From: Nitrospirales bacterium
GTDB lineage: Bacteria; Nitrospirota; Nitrospiria; Nitrospirales; UBA8639
DNA: 57,963 nt
Reading direction: 5' to 3'
Assembly (NCBI GenBank): GCA_020027535.1
Contig: JAHRAK010000123.1
Coordinates: 1-57,963 of the forward strand
Shown: piece by piece, positions 16,846-26,059 of the stretch
Layout of the letters: each line of letters starts with the position of its first letter
How positions within the stretch are numbered: position 1 is the stretch's first letter
Program-made: the position numbers and the translations under genes
Notes under the pieces: model-generated
Database searches by the model: none
The model's input: the letters and a program-made list of their open reading frames with translations, nothing else
What the model was told of the DNA's origin: nothing

Positions 16846-18639
16846 TTATTTGATCTTCTTGAGGGCCTGCTCTACTTTGATGAGTTGGGATTCGTGTGCA
16901 TCGACCTTGGCGCCCAGCTTTTCGCCCATGGCCTTGAGCACTTCTTTCAACTGCGCGACGGATTTCGTGAGTTCATTGAGCTGCGTGACGTTGGTCTTTA
17001 AGCCCTGCTGAAGCTTTATGACGGTAGAGGACGTTCCCATCGATTTCGACACCCGCTGGGCCTGGGCCTGAATCCGGTTGGCCTGCTCGTTCAGCTTGGT
17101 GGACATCATGTTCTTGAATTGCTCAAACGATTCCCCGACCGACTGCACGCTCGCCGTCACCTCGTTGAGATGGGTTGAGACAGCTTGGGTATTCGATGCC
17201 TGCTCGGCGGCTCGGGTTGATTGTTCTTTTTCCAATCGCTCCATTCTTTCCGTCAACCGGCCAAGCTGATTCATGTGCTGATCCGTGCGGTTGCCCAACA
17301 TACCGGCCATGGAATCCAGCACCTCTCGCATGCCTGCCACCGCTGTACTCAGTTCTTGAACGTGTTTGGCTTGAGCGTCCAATTGTGTTCGAGCTTGAGT
17401 GACGGACGCGGCGCTCGTTTGTTCGACGCGTTGGAGACCGGATTTGACCTTGATGAACTCCTGGGCGACTCGATTCTTTTCCTGATCAAACGCTTTCGCG
17501 ATCGATCCCAAACTCGGCCGAACATCCTTGTCCAAATACCCGTGAAGGCCTTTCAAGTCAGCATCCAGCTTCTTAGCCAACGCCGCATATTGACCCTGTA
17601 ATTGCTCAATCCGTCGTACCGTTTGTTCCAGGCCTTTCCCTTGGCTGTCCAATTTGGTGCCGATTTGGGTCCCGGTCGTCCCCAACACCTCACGGAGTTG
17701 GAATAAGGACAGGGTGATCTCCTCCAGATTCTTGCCGTGAAGGGTATCGGTCTGTCGTAGTCCCGCGAGTTCAGTGCCCAGTTTGGCGTTGAACTCGGAC
17801 AAGCGTGTTGCCTGGGCGTCAATGTCAGTCTTCAAGTTCCGATTGCCTTCATTCAGGGCGGCATTGGTGGATTCGATCGCCGTTTTGACCTCGGTTTCCA
17901 AATAGCTTGTCAACGCCTGAGTATCAGAATCGAGTTTGGCTCCAAAGGCTTGCTGGCGCTTGTCGAAATCTTGCCGTATGTTCGCCTCGGCACTCGCTGC
18001 CCGCTTCCCCTCCTGGTCCACTCGTTTATCGACCTCGGCCAAGGCTTTCTTGAATTGACCTAATGAACCTTGAAACGCGGCAAACTGGTCCTTCACCGAT
18101 TGACCCTGCTGCTTCAAAGCCTGCCCGAGGCTTTTGTCCAAGATGGCGATCTGATTGGACAGTTCGGCCTCACGTTGCTCCCGAAGTTCCTTCAGGGCAC
18201 TGACGTCTTGGCCTTGCTGCTTCAGAACTCTTTCAAGGTTCTTGCGAACCTGATGTACCTGTGTCTCCAAATCACCGACAACCTTGGGCAGGTTTTCCTC
18301 TCGCAGGCTCCGCAACTCACTCTTCAATTGCGCGCGGGCCTTCATGATTTCCTCGTTTAACTCGGCCTTTTGTTGCTCCAAGGCAATATGGGCATCAGCG
18401 ATCTCCTGCTTGGCGTCATCCTTGGCTTGCTTCAGAACCTGGGCCAAGGCTTTTTTCTCCTGATCCAATTTGGTGATTTTTCCCCCAAGATCTTTTTCCA
18501 CTTTCACCAAGTCTGACTGCTGGGCGCAGGCGATCAAGCTGAAGACCAGACAGATCAGGCACAATCCCACTTTCAGGTCACGACCGGCTTTTCGTATTGA
18601 GCCCTTTGGGATCAAGAAAGACACACAATCAATCCACAT
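16846..18639 (-). CDS. Long coiled-coil lipoprotein in the Tol cluster
   Basis: 597 residues. The N-terminus has a basic stretch, then LICLVFSLIAC with a lipobox cysteine at about residue 38, so a lipid-anchored envelope protein is expected. Nearly all the rest is heptad-rich coiled coil, with repeated units of the type LKQQGQDVSALKELREQ, LKQQGQSVKDQFAAFQ and VxQLxELTKSVAQLKEVLKAMGEKL. There is no OmpA-like peptidoglycan domain, so it is not Pal although it sits where pal usually follows tolB. It may form a long periplasmic rod or tether, an inference. The gap to tolB is 137 bases; the mutL start lies 78 bases beyond its end. Confidence 0.75.
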   Translation of the reverse strand: MWIDCVSFLIPKGSIRKAGRDLKVGLCLICLVFSLIACAQQSDLVKVEKDLGGKITKLDQEKKALAQVLKQAKDDAKQEIADAHIALEQQKAELNEEIMKARAQLKSELRSLREENLPKVVGDLETQVHQVRKNLERVLKQQGQDVSALKELREQREAELSNQIAILDKSLGQALKQQGQSVKDQFAAFQGSLGQFKKALAEVDKRVDQEGKRAASAEANIRQDFDKRQQAFGAKLDSDTQALTSYLETEVKTAIESTNAALNEGNRNLKTDIDAQATRLSEFNAKLGTELAGLRQTDTLHGKNLEEITLSLFQLREVLGTTGTQIGTKLDSQGKGLEQTVRRIEQLQGQYAALAKKLDADLKGLHGYLDKDVRPSLGSIAKAFDQEKNRVAQEFIKVKSGLQRVEQTSAASVTQARTQLDAQAKHVQELSTAVAGMREVLDSMAGMLGNRTDQHMNQLGRLTERMERLEKEQSTRAAEQASNTQAVSTHLNEVTASVQSVGESFEQFKNMMSTKLNEQANRIQAQAQRVSKSMGTSSTVIKLQQGLKTNVTQLNELTKSVAQLKEVLKAMGEKLGAKVDAHESQLIKVEQALKKIK

Positions 18640-18776
18640 GGTTTGTCACTCCCTTGCGATTTCCTTTTGCACGCCCCCCATTTCCTGACTTCGGAAGGCG
18701 ACTCGTTAACCGAACTTCGGTCATTGGTGCGCTGTTGGTCCGCCGATGGCCGGGTGCCGTCGGCGGGAAAAAATGA

Positions 18777-20150
18777 TTATTCCAGACCTGGAGACCAAGC
18801 GGGAAAACTGTGGTGGATCCCGCCTTTCGTCAATTGTTCCAATCCCGCGCCATCGAAATGAATCATGTAAATGTGATTCCGCCTGTGACTCTTCCTGCCT
18901 CGCGTCGAACTAAAAACCAAGTGACGGCCATCCGGCGCCCACGAAGGAGAATCATCGATTTCACTGGGGGGGCCGCTCGTGATTCGAAAACGTCGCTTCC
19001 CATCCGGAGAAATCCGGCACAACTTCAGCCCATAGCCGGGTATACGACAAACATAGGCGATCCAATCCCCCCGCGGAGACCAAGCCGGTGCGGCGTTGTG
19101 ACGCCCTTTCCAAGTCAACCGGCGGACATGTGAGCCGTCGGCCTTCATGAGGTAAATCTGCGGTCGACCGGACCGGTCGGAAGTAAAAGCCAATTCTCGG
19201 CCATCCGGCGACCACGTGGGCGACAGTTCCGCACTGTGATGATCGGTCAATTGCTTTTTTATTTCCGTGCTCATGTTCATGATGAAGATATCGGAATTTC
19301 CCTTCGTGGCGGAATCCTTGGCGGAAGCATATGCCAACAACCGACCATTCGGGGAAACCGACGGAGTAATATTCAGCGTCTCGGGAGACACCAGGACTCG
19401 TTTGTTCCCTTTGCCCAACTCGAGCCACACGATTTCCTGATTGTTGCGGCGATAGGTCGTATACACGACGGAGCGACGGTCGGACGACCAGTTCGGCATG
19501 AGACTTAACTTGGGATCCGACGTCACGCGCTTGGGACCGAACCCGTCATAATCCATCATGAACAAATCCCGCCGGCCTGCTTTGTCTTCCGAAACATAGA
19601 CAATCCTGGTCTGGGCAATGCCGGGATCGCCGGTGTAATGCGAGACCAATTCATCAGCCCATCGATGAACCATCGACCGCAGGAGCCTGATGGTAATCGG
19701 AGCACCGGTATACCGTTTACCAACCGCGATCACATCCGTCTCCCCTCCATCGTAGGCACAGACCTCCAGCAACAATTTCCCGTCTTGTCGACCGATTCTT
19801 CCCCAGGTGACCACTGGAGCCGTGCTTTCCCTGGCTTTCTCTATGGGTGCCTTTCCCCGACACCCTGCCTTGGAAAGGGGGAGAATCTCCGTCGATCGAT
19901 CAAGGACCTCGAACACTTGGGTTCGTCGCAAATCAGCCTTGAGAATAGCGTTAACTTGGTCGCTGATGCCGGCATCATCCTGTTGCCGGGTTTCACCATC
20001 GGCGAACCCCATGATCCAGATGGGAATTTTTTGAAATTCCGACCGCTGCGTTTCCAAAAACACCTCGGCATCGTTCTCCTGCGCATCCGCAACAAACGGC
20101 AGAACGAAACAGAAGACAAACAAGACCAACTGCGTGACGTGTTTCATCAT
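18777..20150 (-). CDS. tolB: Tol-Pal system protein TolB
   Basis: 457 residues with a signal peptide (LVLFVFCFVLPFVADAQ). The N-terminal domain (about 40-170) has the TolB pattern IWIMGFADG and VLDRSTEI. The C-terminal six-bladed beta-propeller has recurring SPTWSPDGRELAFTSDRSG, APAWSPRGDWIAYV and SPSWAPDGRHLVFSSTR. TolB is the periplasmic part of the Tol-Pal envelope-constriction machine. The start overlaps the TolA-like gene by 4 bases (ATGA). The protein is of usual length or slightly longer. Confidence 0.9.
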   Translation of the reverse strand: MMKHVTQLVLFVFCFVLPFVADAQENDAEVFLETQRSEFQKIPIWIMGFADGETRQQDDAGISDQVNAILKADLRRTQVFEVLDRSTEILPLSKAGCRGKAPIEKARESTAPVVTWGRIGRQDGKLLLEVCAYDGGETDVIAVGKRYTGAPITIRLLRSMVHRWADELVSHYTGDPGIAQTRIVYVSEDKAGRRDLFMMDYDGFGPKRVTSDPKLSLMPNWSSDRRSVVYTTYRRNNQEIVWLELGKGNKRVLVSPETLNITPSVSPNGRLLAYASAKDSATKGNSDIFIMNMSTEIKKQLTDHHSAELSPTWSPDGRELAFTSDRSGRPQIYLMKADGSHVRRLTWKGRHNAAPAWSPRGDWIAYVCRIPGYGLKLCRISPDGKRRFRITSGPPSEIDDSPSWAPDGRHLVFSSTRGRKSHRRNHIYMIHFDGAGLEQLTKGGIHHSFPAWSPGLE

Positions 20151-21847
20151 CGATTCGGCTTGACCTTAAACTGGTGTTGGACCTGACAGGAGGGTTTGGT
20201 CATGTTCGCGGGAAACGGCGGTAACGGGACGGCCGCCAAGACCGCGCGTTTCGCGACCAAGTCAAATTTGTTGTTTCCCGAGGACCGGACGACGTCCAGA
20301 TCCGCCACCTGACCGTTCCGCAGGACTCGAAAAGTCAGAACCGCCGGGGCTTTAACACGATAATGGTACCGATAAATGTTTCTATGCATTCGATCAATCT
20401 GTTCCTCTACGTTTCCCCAATAAGGATTGTTGGGGGAACAAAATCCCGCCACCTGCAGACCCAGCGTTCCCTCCGAACCACTCTCCGTTTGTTTGGTCAC
20501 CGGCCTGGGAGCCTCCAAAGCTGATAACTCGGGAATAGCAAGTTTGGCGATCTGACTGCCCAGGATATCCGGTTCTGACCGGGTTTTTGGAACCGTGGAT
20601 TTCGCAGAGACCGGGTCTTGCTCCACTGGTACCTTTGCTAGCTGCGGGGCCTGGGGCGCCGCGATAGTTCGAGGGATGTTTCGAGCCTCGACCGCTCTTG
20701 GATGTTTCGGTGACGGTTCACGAATGAGTGGAACCACTTTCGAGTCGGGTTGCGGCGTCTTACTCTTGTGGATTGTCTCGGGTACCCGCACCGACTGAAT
20801 CGCCTGCGTCAACGACTCCACAGTGCTGCTATTCCGCGCAGTTTGCGGCATCGTCTCCTTCTTCGGCACCTCAGGCGTCCGGACGGCCGCCAAGCGAGGT
20901 GCCTGGGAAGGCAAGATAATGCCTGATGAGCGAGGGGTCTCGGTTGTGTCCTGTTTCTGCTGACTAGCTGACGTGACCGTCACGCGGCTGGAAGCCTGCT
21001 TGGGTTTCTTGGGCACGGCAATGGTGTCGACACGCTGCTTCAACTTTTGGGCCAGAAGCTCGGTACGAGGGGAGGGAGTGGGCGTTTCCGACTTCCCGAC
21101 CACCAATTTCGGGGGTTTCGGGGGCGCCTGGACGGGCTGAACGTTCATCTCCAAAGCAGGCGATTGCTTGACAGGTGCAGGGGAAGGAGCAGGGATGGGC
21201 TCCGCCTCCTGGAACAAAGCCGGGGCTTGTGGCTTAGGCACGACCACGGAATCGAGCGCGCCCATGAGCGAATCCGTCACCAGTTCCGGTTTTGGAACTT
21301 CTCCGTCATCTGCCTGGGGAGGAGGAGGGAGCTTGACTGCGTTCTGTTTCAGAATCGGCTTGGGGTCCGTCGAAACCGGTGGCGGAGGCGTAACGGCCTT
21401 GGGAGGTATGGCCGGGACCTGTAGCTTGGGTTCGTTCACGAGAGAATCCGCCACCTGTTTGGGTGCCCTTGCCTGGGGCCGGGGACTGGTAGTCCTGACT
21501 GCTTGTCTTGGAGGACTCACTGCTTTTTTCTGCGGTGCGGCCTTCACGGCTTTATGGGCCTTCGCCTTGGGAGGAGAAACCTTGTCGACGCTTCGTTTCG
21601 GCCTGGACTTGTCTTCCGGTGAAACAGTCGGGGAGGCGGCGATCTCTGAAAGCGTGACGAGCGTCACCTGGTAAGACCCTGAAGATTGTTCGAACGATGA
21701 GGCGAAACGCAAACTCAGAAACGCGATGAACACGAACGCGTGAATGACCAACGAACCGGCAAGGGGCCACGTCAGCCGTTCTTCCGCCGAGTCGTCGCGA
21801 TCCGGCAGATGAAACGACAAAAGACTGAAAGGGGCTGCATAGGACAT
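20147..21847 (-). CDS. TolA/TonB-like periplasm-spanning protein
   Basis: 566 residues. A single N-terminal membrane helix (about 28-48, LAGSLVIHAFVFIAFLSL) is followed by about 400 residues rich in Pro, Lys, Val, Ala and Thr, without the Ala/Lys helix typical of E. coli TolA. The C-terminus (about 480-566) is a TonB_C/TolA-III-type domain with VLTFRVLRNGQVADLDVVRSSG. Its place between tolR and tolB says it fills the TolA role: bridging TolQR to TolB. It differs from the TonB at 484-1389 in length and spacer. It overlaps tolB by 4 bases. Confidence 0.82.
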   Translation of the reverse strand: MSYAAPFSLLSFHLPDRDDSAEERLTWPLAGSLVIHAFVFIAFLSLRFASSFEQSSGSYQVTLVTLSEIAASPTVSPEDKSRPKRSVDKVSPPKAKAHKAVKAAPQKKAVSPPRQAVRTTSPRPQARAPKQVADSLVNEPKLQVPAIPPKAVTPPPPVSTDPKPILKQNAVKLPPPPQADDGEVPKPELVTDSLMGALDSVVVPKPQAPALFQEAEPIPAPSPAPVKQSPALEMNVQPVQAPPKPPKLVVGKSETPTPSPRTELLAQKLKQRVDTIAVPKKPKQASSRVTVTSASQQKQDTTETPRSSGIILPSQAPRLAAVRTPEVPKKETMPQTARNSSTVESLTQAIQSVRVPETIHKSKTPQPDSKVVPLIREPSPKHPRAVEARNIPRTIAAPQAPQLAKVPVEQDPVSAKSTVPKTRSEPDILGSQIAKLAIPELSALEAPRPVTKQTESGSEGTLGLQVAGFCSPNNPYWGNVEEQIDRMHRNIYRYHYRVKAPAVLTFRVLRNGQVADLDVVRSSGNNKFDLVAKRAVLAAVPLPPFPANMTKPSCQVQHQFKVKPNR

Positions 21848-21861
21848 TGCGTCATTCCCAC

Positions 21862-22296
21862 TTACAGAGGCTCAAAGACCTCCTCTTCAACCACGGTCCC
21901 CTGGGGGTTCGTGACCATGCCCAACCGTTCGATTCCCGCCCCTTTGACTTCATCCATGACCTGGACAATCCGGCCATAGGGAACCTGACGATCGGCTCGA
22001 AGGTACACGGACACCAATGGGTTCAGCGCTTTGGCTTCATCCAAACGTTTCCGTAAGTGAAACAACGTGACAAGATCTTTCCCCAGGTAAACCCGTTTGT
22101 CGGGTTCGATGGTAATCACGAGACGCTCCATGGGGACGACCGTATTCGATTGCGAACGCGGGAGCGAAATATCAATGCCCCGGTGTAACATCGGCGTCGT
22201 CACCATAAAGATCACCAACAGCACAAGAATCACGTCAACCAGAGGAACAATGTTGATTTCAGAAAGAAATCGACGTTGCTGGGGTTCAACAATCAC
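21862..22296 (-). CDS. tolR: TolR/ExbD-family protein
   Basis: 144 residues. It begins EPQQRRFLSEINIVPLVDVILVLLVIFM, giving one membrane helix with the conserved proton-relay aspartate (about residue 23). The periplasmic domain ends with PYGRIVQVMDEVKGAGI, usual for TolR. It partners TolQ and energises TolA. Its start overlaps the tolQ stop (ATGA); the TolA-like gene follows after 14 bases. The name TolR rather than ExbD is based on tolB two genes on. Confidence 0.88.
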   Translation of the reverse strand: MIVEPQQRRFLSEINIVPLVDVILVLLVIFMVTTPMLHRGIDISLPRSQSNTVVPMERLVITIEPDKRVYLGKDLVTLFHLRKRLDEAKALNPLVSVYLRADRQVPYGRIVQVMDEVKGAGIERLGMVTNPQGTVVEEEVFEPL

Positions 22297-23024
22297 GAAC
22301 GGCTTCGACCTCTTTTACCGACAGGGGCCGGCGCGTCAAGGACATTCAGAAATTCGATGCTGAAGGCTTCTACGCCGAATATGGTCTTTCGAATTTGTGA
22401 AAGGTAATAATTATACCCGATGACCGCGGGAATCGCAGCAAACAGTCCGGCAGCGGTCGCAAGCAGGGCTTCGGAAAGACCCGGCGCCACCGAAGCGATA
22501 CTGGCCGTGCCTTCGATACCGATTTGCTGAAAGGCATTAATGACGCCGACGACCGTTCCCAATAACCCGATGAAGGGGGTAATGTTTCCCGTGGTGGCCA
22601 GGAAGGGCAGGTACGCTTCCTGCCGGGTGATTTGTTGCTGAATAAGATACTGTATGACTTTTTCCAGATACTGGCGGTCCGGCCGGTGCCCCGTCTTCCG
22701 TGCCGCCACCGTGACGTCGTCCACGTTGAGATCGACAAGATGACCTATACGATTCACCACTTCGAGAAAAACAGAACCGCTGGGACTATGGGGCAATTCC
22801 GCGGCCACGTGTTGAAGGAGGTGTAGCGCTTTTTCGCTGGACGCGTCTTCCTCCTGATAGGCCTCAAGGAACTGTCGCTCCTCTTTCTTGATCCGCCGGA
22901 TCATGCGCCATTTGTACAGAATGATGCCCCATGAAAAGACGGAAAACGCCAGCAAAATCAATAAGACGATGATCGAGATGGTCCCCAGGGAACCAAACAG
23001 TTCAAGAGGGTCGGTTGAAAACAT
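22293..23024 (-). CDS. tolQ: TolQ proton-channel protein
   Basis: 243 residues with three membrane segments: about 12-35 (ISIIVLLILLAFSVFSWGIILY), then about 145-165 and 185-205. Family signatures: YLPFLATTGNITPFIGLLGTVVGVI and LSEALLATAAGLFAAIPAVIGYN. With TolR it forms the inner-membrane channel that drives the Tol system. It is the first gene of the minus-strand tolQ-tolR-tolA-tolB run. Its upstream region contains the tRNA-Asp gene on the same strand 88 bases away, so tRNA and tol promoters are close together. Confidence 0.9.
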   Translation of the reverse strand: MFSTDPLELFGSLGTISIIVLLILLAFSVFSWGIILYKWRMIRRIKKEERQFLEAYQEEDASSEKALHLLQHVAAELPHSPSGSVFLEVVNRIGHLVDLNVDDVTVAARKTGHRPDRQYLEKVIQYLIQQQITRQEAYLPFLATTGNITPFIGLLGTVVGVINAFQQIGIEGTASIASVAPGLSEALLATAAGLFAAIPAVIGYNYYLSQIRKTIFGVEAFSIEFLNVLDAPAPVGKRGRSRS

Positions 23025-23109
23025 TGGATGTGACGCTCAGCCCGAAACGTGATGGAACGCGAAAAACGAAAACTCACCGTGCAAGTGAGAACAGCCACAA
23101 CGACGTGAA

Positions 23110-23187
23110 TGGCGGGGCCGACGGGATTTGAACCCGCGACTTCCAGATTGACAATCTGGCGTCCTAACCTGGCTGAACGACGGCCCC
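23110..23187 (-). tRNA. tRNA-Asp (anticodon GTC)
   Basis: On the minus strand, acceptor GGGGCCG/CGGCCCC; anticodon stem CCAGA/TCTGG with loop TTGTCAA (anticodon GTC); T arm GCGGGTTCAAATCCCGT. CCA is encoded at 23110-23112. Confidence 0.95.
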
Positions 23188-23300
23188 ATTCACGTAAGAG
23201 GGTAGCCCTTTAACTGTGATGTCGAACTGAGCCCCCTGCCTGGGCCACAAAACCCTTCAGGTTTCACGTTCGACACTCTAAATGGATAGTCTGAGATATA

Positions 23301-23376
23301 TGGTAGGCGGAACAGGGCTCGAACCTGCGACCTCTGCCTTGTAAGGGCAATGCTCTCCCAACTGAGCTATCCGCCC
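23301..23376 (-). tRNA. tRNA-Val (anticodon TAC)
   Basis: On the minus strand, acceptor GGGCGGA pairs with TCCGCCT, leaving a G-U pair at the first position. D arm TAGCTCAGTTGGGAGAGC; anticodon stem TTGCC/GGCAG with loop CTTACAA (anticodon TAC). The T arm and encoded CCA (23301-23303) are intact. It lies 114 bases upstream of tRNA-Asp on the same strand. Confidence 0.94.
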
Positions 23377-23561
23377 CACACTCCATGCATTCAAGAATCC
23401 AACGTTTTTCATTATATCAGCCAAGTATACTGTGTCAACCGTAAGGGATACCGACCGTTTCAGGACCGCGTCGGCACAAAAATCGACGGTACCCTTGAGA
23501 AATACCGGTGCGACCCTTTAGAGTGCAACCTTCGTCATGGGATGAACGCCGAGATCGAACA

Positions 23562-24341
23562 ATGACCTACAAAATCAGACACCTCAGCAAACAGGTGGGT
23601 GCCGAGAACCCGCAATTGTTATCCCGAAGCGAACGGATGTGGCTCTTTGCCGAACTCCATCGTCGGGCGCTCATTACCGGAATCATCGTAGCAGTCCTGG
23701 TGATGATCCTTCTCGGGGCCCTTCTCTGGATACAACATCAACAGGAACAGGAAGCGCTGGCCCTTGAACATCAAGCCGCCCAAGTCTACCTTGACCGGTC
23801 CCTTGATGACGTCGATGCCGCAAAAGAGAAGCTGCAAGAAGCCGTGACCCTGTATCGACGGATCATCGAGGAATTTCCGCGTACGGCCAGCGCCCAATCG
23901 GCGTGGTATTTTATTGGAAACGCCTTAGCCGAACAAAACGACCAAGCCGGGGCCATCGACGCGTATCAGCGTTTTATCGACCAGGCGGGAAATCCTCCTG
24001 CCCTGCTCGGATTGGTCTACCAGCGACTGGGATCCAGCTATCTGGCAAACGGCGAACGCGAAAAAGGCATCAACGCCTACATGCAGGTGCTGCAAATGCC
24101 CCAAACGCTCAACAAGGATCAGGTGCTTTTCGAACTCGCAAAACTCGAGGAGCATGAAACGCGCAATGACGAGGCGCTCGCCCGTTACAAACAGTTATTG
24201 GATGAACATCCGAACTCGCCCTATGCGAGTGAAGCCGCCTTACGAGTCAGGATTCTTGAACCGCCCGCCTCGGAACCCGAAACCTCAAAGGAGGGAACCG
24301 GACAAGAAGAGAGGGAAGAGGGGGAAAAAACGGAGGAATGA
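23562..24341 (+). CDS. YfgM-like membrane-anchored TPR protein
   Basis: 259 residues from the ATG at 23562; upstream in-frame codons look non-coding. A cytoplasmic N-terminus of about 35 residues precedes one membrane helix (ALITGIIVAVLVMILLGALLW, about 36-56). The periplasmic TPRs follow (SAWYFIGNALAEQNDQAGAIDAYQRFI; LGSSYLANGEREKGINAYMQV; RYKQLLDEHPNSPYASEAALR), then an acidic low-complexity tail. YfgM/ancillary SecYEG-type proteins share this layout and help periplasmic folding. It converges with the transglycosylase gene 18 bases away. The family assignment is by architecture only. Confidence 0.7.
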   Translation: MTYKIRHLSKQVGAENPQLLSRSERMWLFAELHRRALITGIIVAVLVMILLGALLWIQHQQEQEALALEHQAAQVYLDRSLDDVDAAKEKLQEAVTLYRRIIEEFPRTASAQSAWYFIGNALAEQNDQAGAIDAYQRFIDQAGNPPALLGLVYQRLGSSYLANGEREKGINAYMQVLQMPQTLNKDQVLFELAKLEEHETRNDEALARYKQLLDEHPNSPYASEAALRVRILEPPASEPETSKEGTGQEEREEGEKTEE

Positions 24342-24359
24342 GAAACAGGAGGGGCTTTT

Positions 24360-25760
24360 TCAGGAAGCGATCATCAACATCCGCCCGGCTCGAATCAGAC
24401 TGCTTCGCAAATTATTCAACAGCTTCAAGTCCCGCACCGATACCCGGAACCGTTTGGCAATACTCCAGAGGCTGTCACCGCGCCGCACACGATACCACTT
24501 CGCCTCTCCGACCTCCTTCACGTTTTTGTTGACGCGCAACCGTTGTCCGACCCTGATCAAACTTCCCGAGAGATCATTGAGAATTTTCAATTTCCTGACG
24601 CTCGTCCCGAAGCGATGCGCAATCACCGACAGACTGTCTCCTCTGCGCACGCGATACCACGTCCGTTGAGGCGGCGAGGGCGGCGTCCACGTGTTCATTC
24701 TGGATTTGGCCTGTTCCACCTGACCTGCCATGCCCATGGGGACCTTTAAGGCATAGCCGTCTTGATCCGGTGGAATAACGCTACGACGGAGTTCGGGATT
24801 CAACCGCCGAAGTTCCTCAAAGGCAATCCCCGTCTCCTTGGCAACCGACCGCAAATGGATGGATGCGTCCATGGGAATCTCTTCGTATTGATGCACCGGT
24901 TGGGAGTGGGCGTGAAAACCGAACAGTGCGGGACGCGTGGCGATAATCATGGCAGCCATGAATTTAGGAACGTATTGCCTCGTTTCCCGGCGGATGTAGC
25001 GAGTCCGCGCGATCGTCCAGAAATCCCGGGTGCCGGTTTTTGCAATCGCACGACTGATTTTCCCCGCCCCGGCGTTATACGCCGCAAGCGCCAGGGGCCA
25101 TGAGCCGAAGAGGTCATAGAGATCACGCAAGTGGACGGCCGCCGCGACCGTGGACTTGATGGGATCCCGGCGTTCATCCACGTACCAATTGACCTTCAAG
25201 CCGTAAATCCGGCCCGTGCTCTTGATAAACTGCCAGGGACCCGACGCGCGCGCGCGCGAATAGGCCCTTGGGTTAAATCCACTCTCGACCAACGACAGAT
25301 AAATCAATTCCTTCGGCAGGCCCAACTCGACGAAGATCTGTTCGACCAACGGCTTGTAGGCAAAAAATCTGGTCAACCATTCTTGAAAGCGGTCGTGAAT
25401 CACGTTTTGAAAGTAGTGAATATTGCGTTCGACCGCGGGATTGACGATAACGGGCATATTCTCATACGTCTGGTTTCCGCTGCTCTGGAGATTATGACCC
25501 CCTCTCCCCTGGCGGGAGAGGGCTGGGGTGAGGGGGACGGGAGTCGGAGAGTCAGGTCGGGAAGCCGGAGGAAAATACCTAAGACCCCTTGAGTTCGCCG
25601 GTGAAGGCAGAGCAGACGTAACAGCGGCATTCAGCGGTTGGGGAATTCCGGAAGCGACAACGTCGCCGGCACTAAAGAAAAACCCTGATAGACAGAGCGT
25701 AAAGACGACCTTAGCAGTCAAGAAAGACCCGTTTCTTCCCAACCAGTTGATTTTTCTCAT
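24360..25760 (-). CDS. MltD-like lytic transglycosylase with two LysM domains
   Basis: 466 residues. Signal peptide (VVFTLCLSGFFFSAG); a low-complexity linker (about 45-100); an SLT catalytic domain (about 120-290) with the catalytic Glu in LSLVESGFNPRAYS, then ASGPWQFIKSTGRIYGL and ALAAYNAGAGKI; two LysM modules (about 375-420 and 425-466), each starting WYRVRRGDSL. It cleaves peptidoglycan in the periplasm to anhydro products. The linker includes a stretch (PLTPALSRQGRGG) that is the translation of an intergenic-type repeat at 25497-25539. A strong promoter lies 33 bases upstream. Confidence 0.9.
   Translation of the reverse strand: MRKINWLGRNGSFLTAKVVFTLCLSGFFFSAGDVVASGIPQPLNAAVTSALPSPANSRGLRYFPPASRPDSPTPVPLTPALSRQGRGGHNLQSSGNQTYENMPVIVNPAVERNIHYFQNVIHDRFQEWLTRFFAYKPLVEQIFVELGLPKELIYLSLVESGFNPRAYSRARASGPWQFIKSTGRIYGLKVNWYVDERRDPIKSTVAAAVHLRDLYDLFGSWPLALAAYNAGAGKISRAIAKTGTRDFWTIARTRYIRRETRQYVPKFMAAMIIATRPALFGFHAHSQPVHQYEEIPMDASIHLRSVAKETGIAFEELRRLNPELRRSVIPPDQDGYALKVPMGMAGQVEQAKSRMNTWTPPSPPQRTWYRVRRGDSLSVIAHRFGTSVRKLKILNDLSGSLIRVGQRLRVNKNVKEVGEAKWYRVRRGDSLWSIAKRFRVSVRDLKLLNNLRSSLIRAGRMLMIAS
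25497..25539. repeat. Intergenic-type repeat inside the mltD-like coding region
   Basis: CCCTCTCCC, then GGGAGAGGGCTGGGGTGAGGG. The same arm occurs between genes at 8646-8698. Here it is translated in frame as part of a Pro-rich linker between signal peptide and catalytic domain. Confidence 0.75.
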
Positions 25761-25792
25761 ATTTTCTTCTGAAGTTCCAGCGTTCCCGAGAA

Positions 25793-25821
25793 AATGTAAC
25801 GGGAAAACACGTCTCTGTCAA
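25793..25821 (-). promoter_or_regulatory. Consensus sigma-70-type promoter of the transglycosylase gene
   Basis: On the minus strand, TTGACA (25816-25821), a 17-base spacer, then TACATT (25793-25798), 33 bases before the ATG at 25760. CAGAAGAAAAT precedes the start. Confidence 0.8.
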
Positions 25822-26059
25822 GAAGTTAATTTTTGGCCCATCCATTTAAGTCGACTTTATGCTCAACCACAAGCTGTAGTTATTCGCACAGGGCAACATC
25901 GGAATCCACTCACAAGATGTAGTAGTTTGTTCAGTTAAGTAGGTCATCCCCGTTAATTCAGAATTGATTTATCGGTTATTATCATTAGCTGTTTTTACAG
26001 TTATCAGCGCAAGCCCATATCCGCCTGGTGGCAACGCCGCCCTCGAGCGGAAGTCACTG
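25822..26059. other. Gene-free A+T-richer gap
   Basis: This stretch between the mltD-like promoter and the end of the SUMF1-like gene holds no plausible coding frame, tRNA or clear hairpin. It is visibly A+T-richer than the genes around it. Confidence 0.5.

Noticed and set aside
23110-23376. tRNA-Asp and tRNA-Val as an integration site
   Set aside because: Flanking genes are housekeeping on both sides and no duplicated tRNA end was seen.
25246-25258. Run of alternating CG (possible Z-DNA or repeat tract)
   Set aside because: It lies inside the well-conserved catalytic domain of the transglycosylase and simply encodes RARAS.
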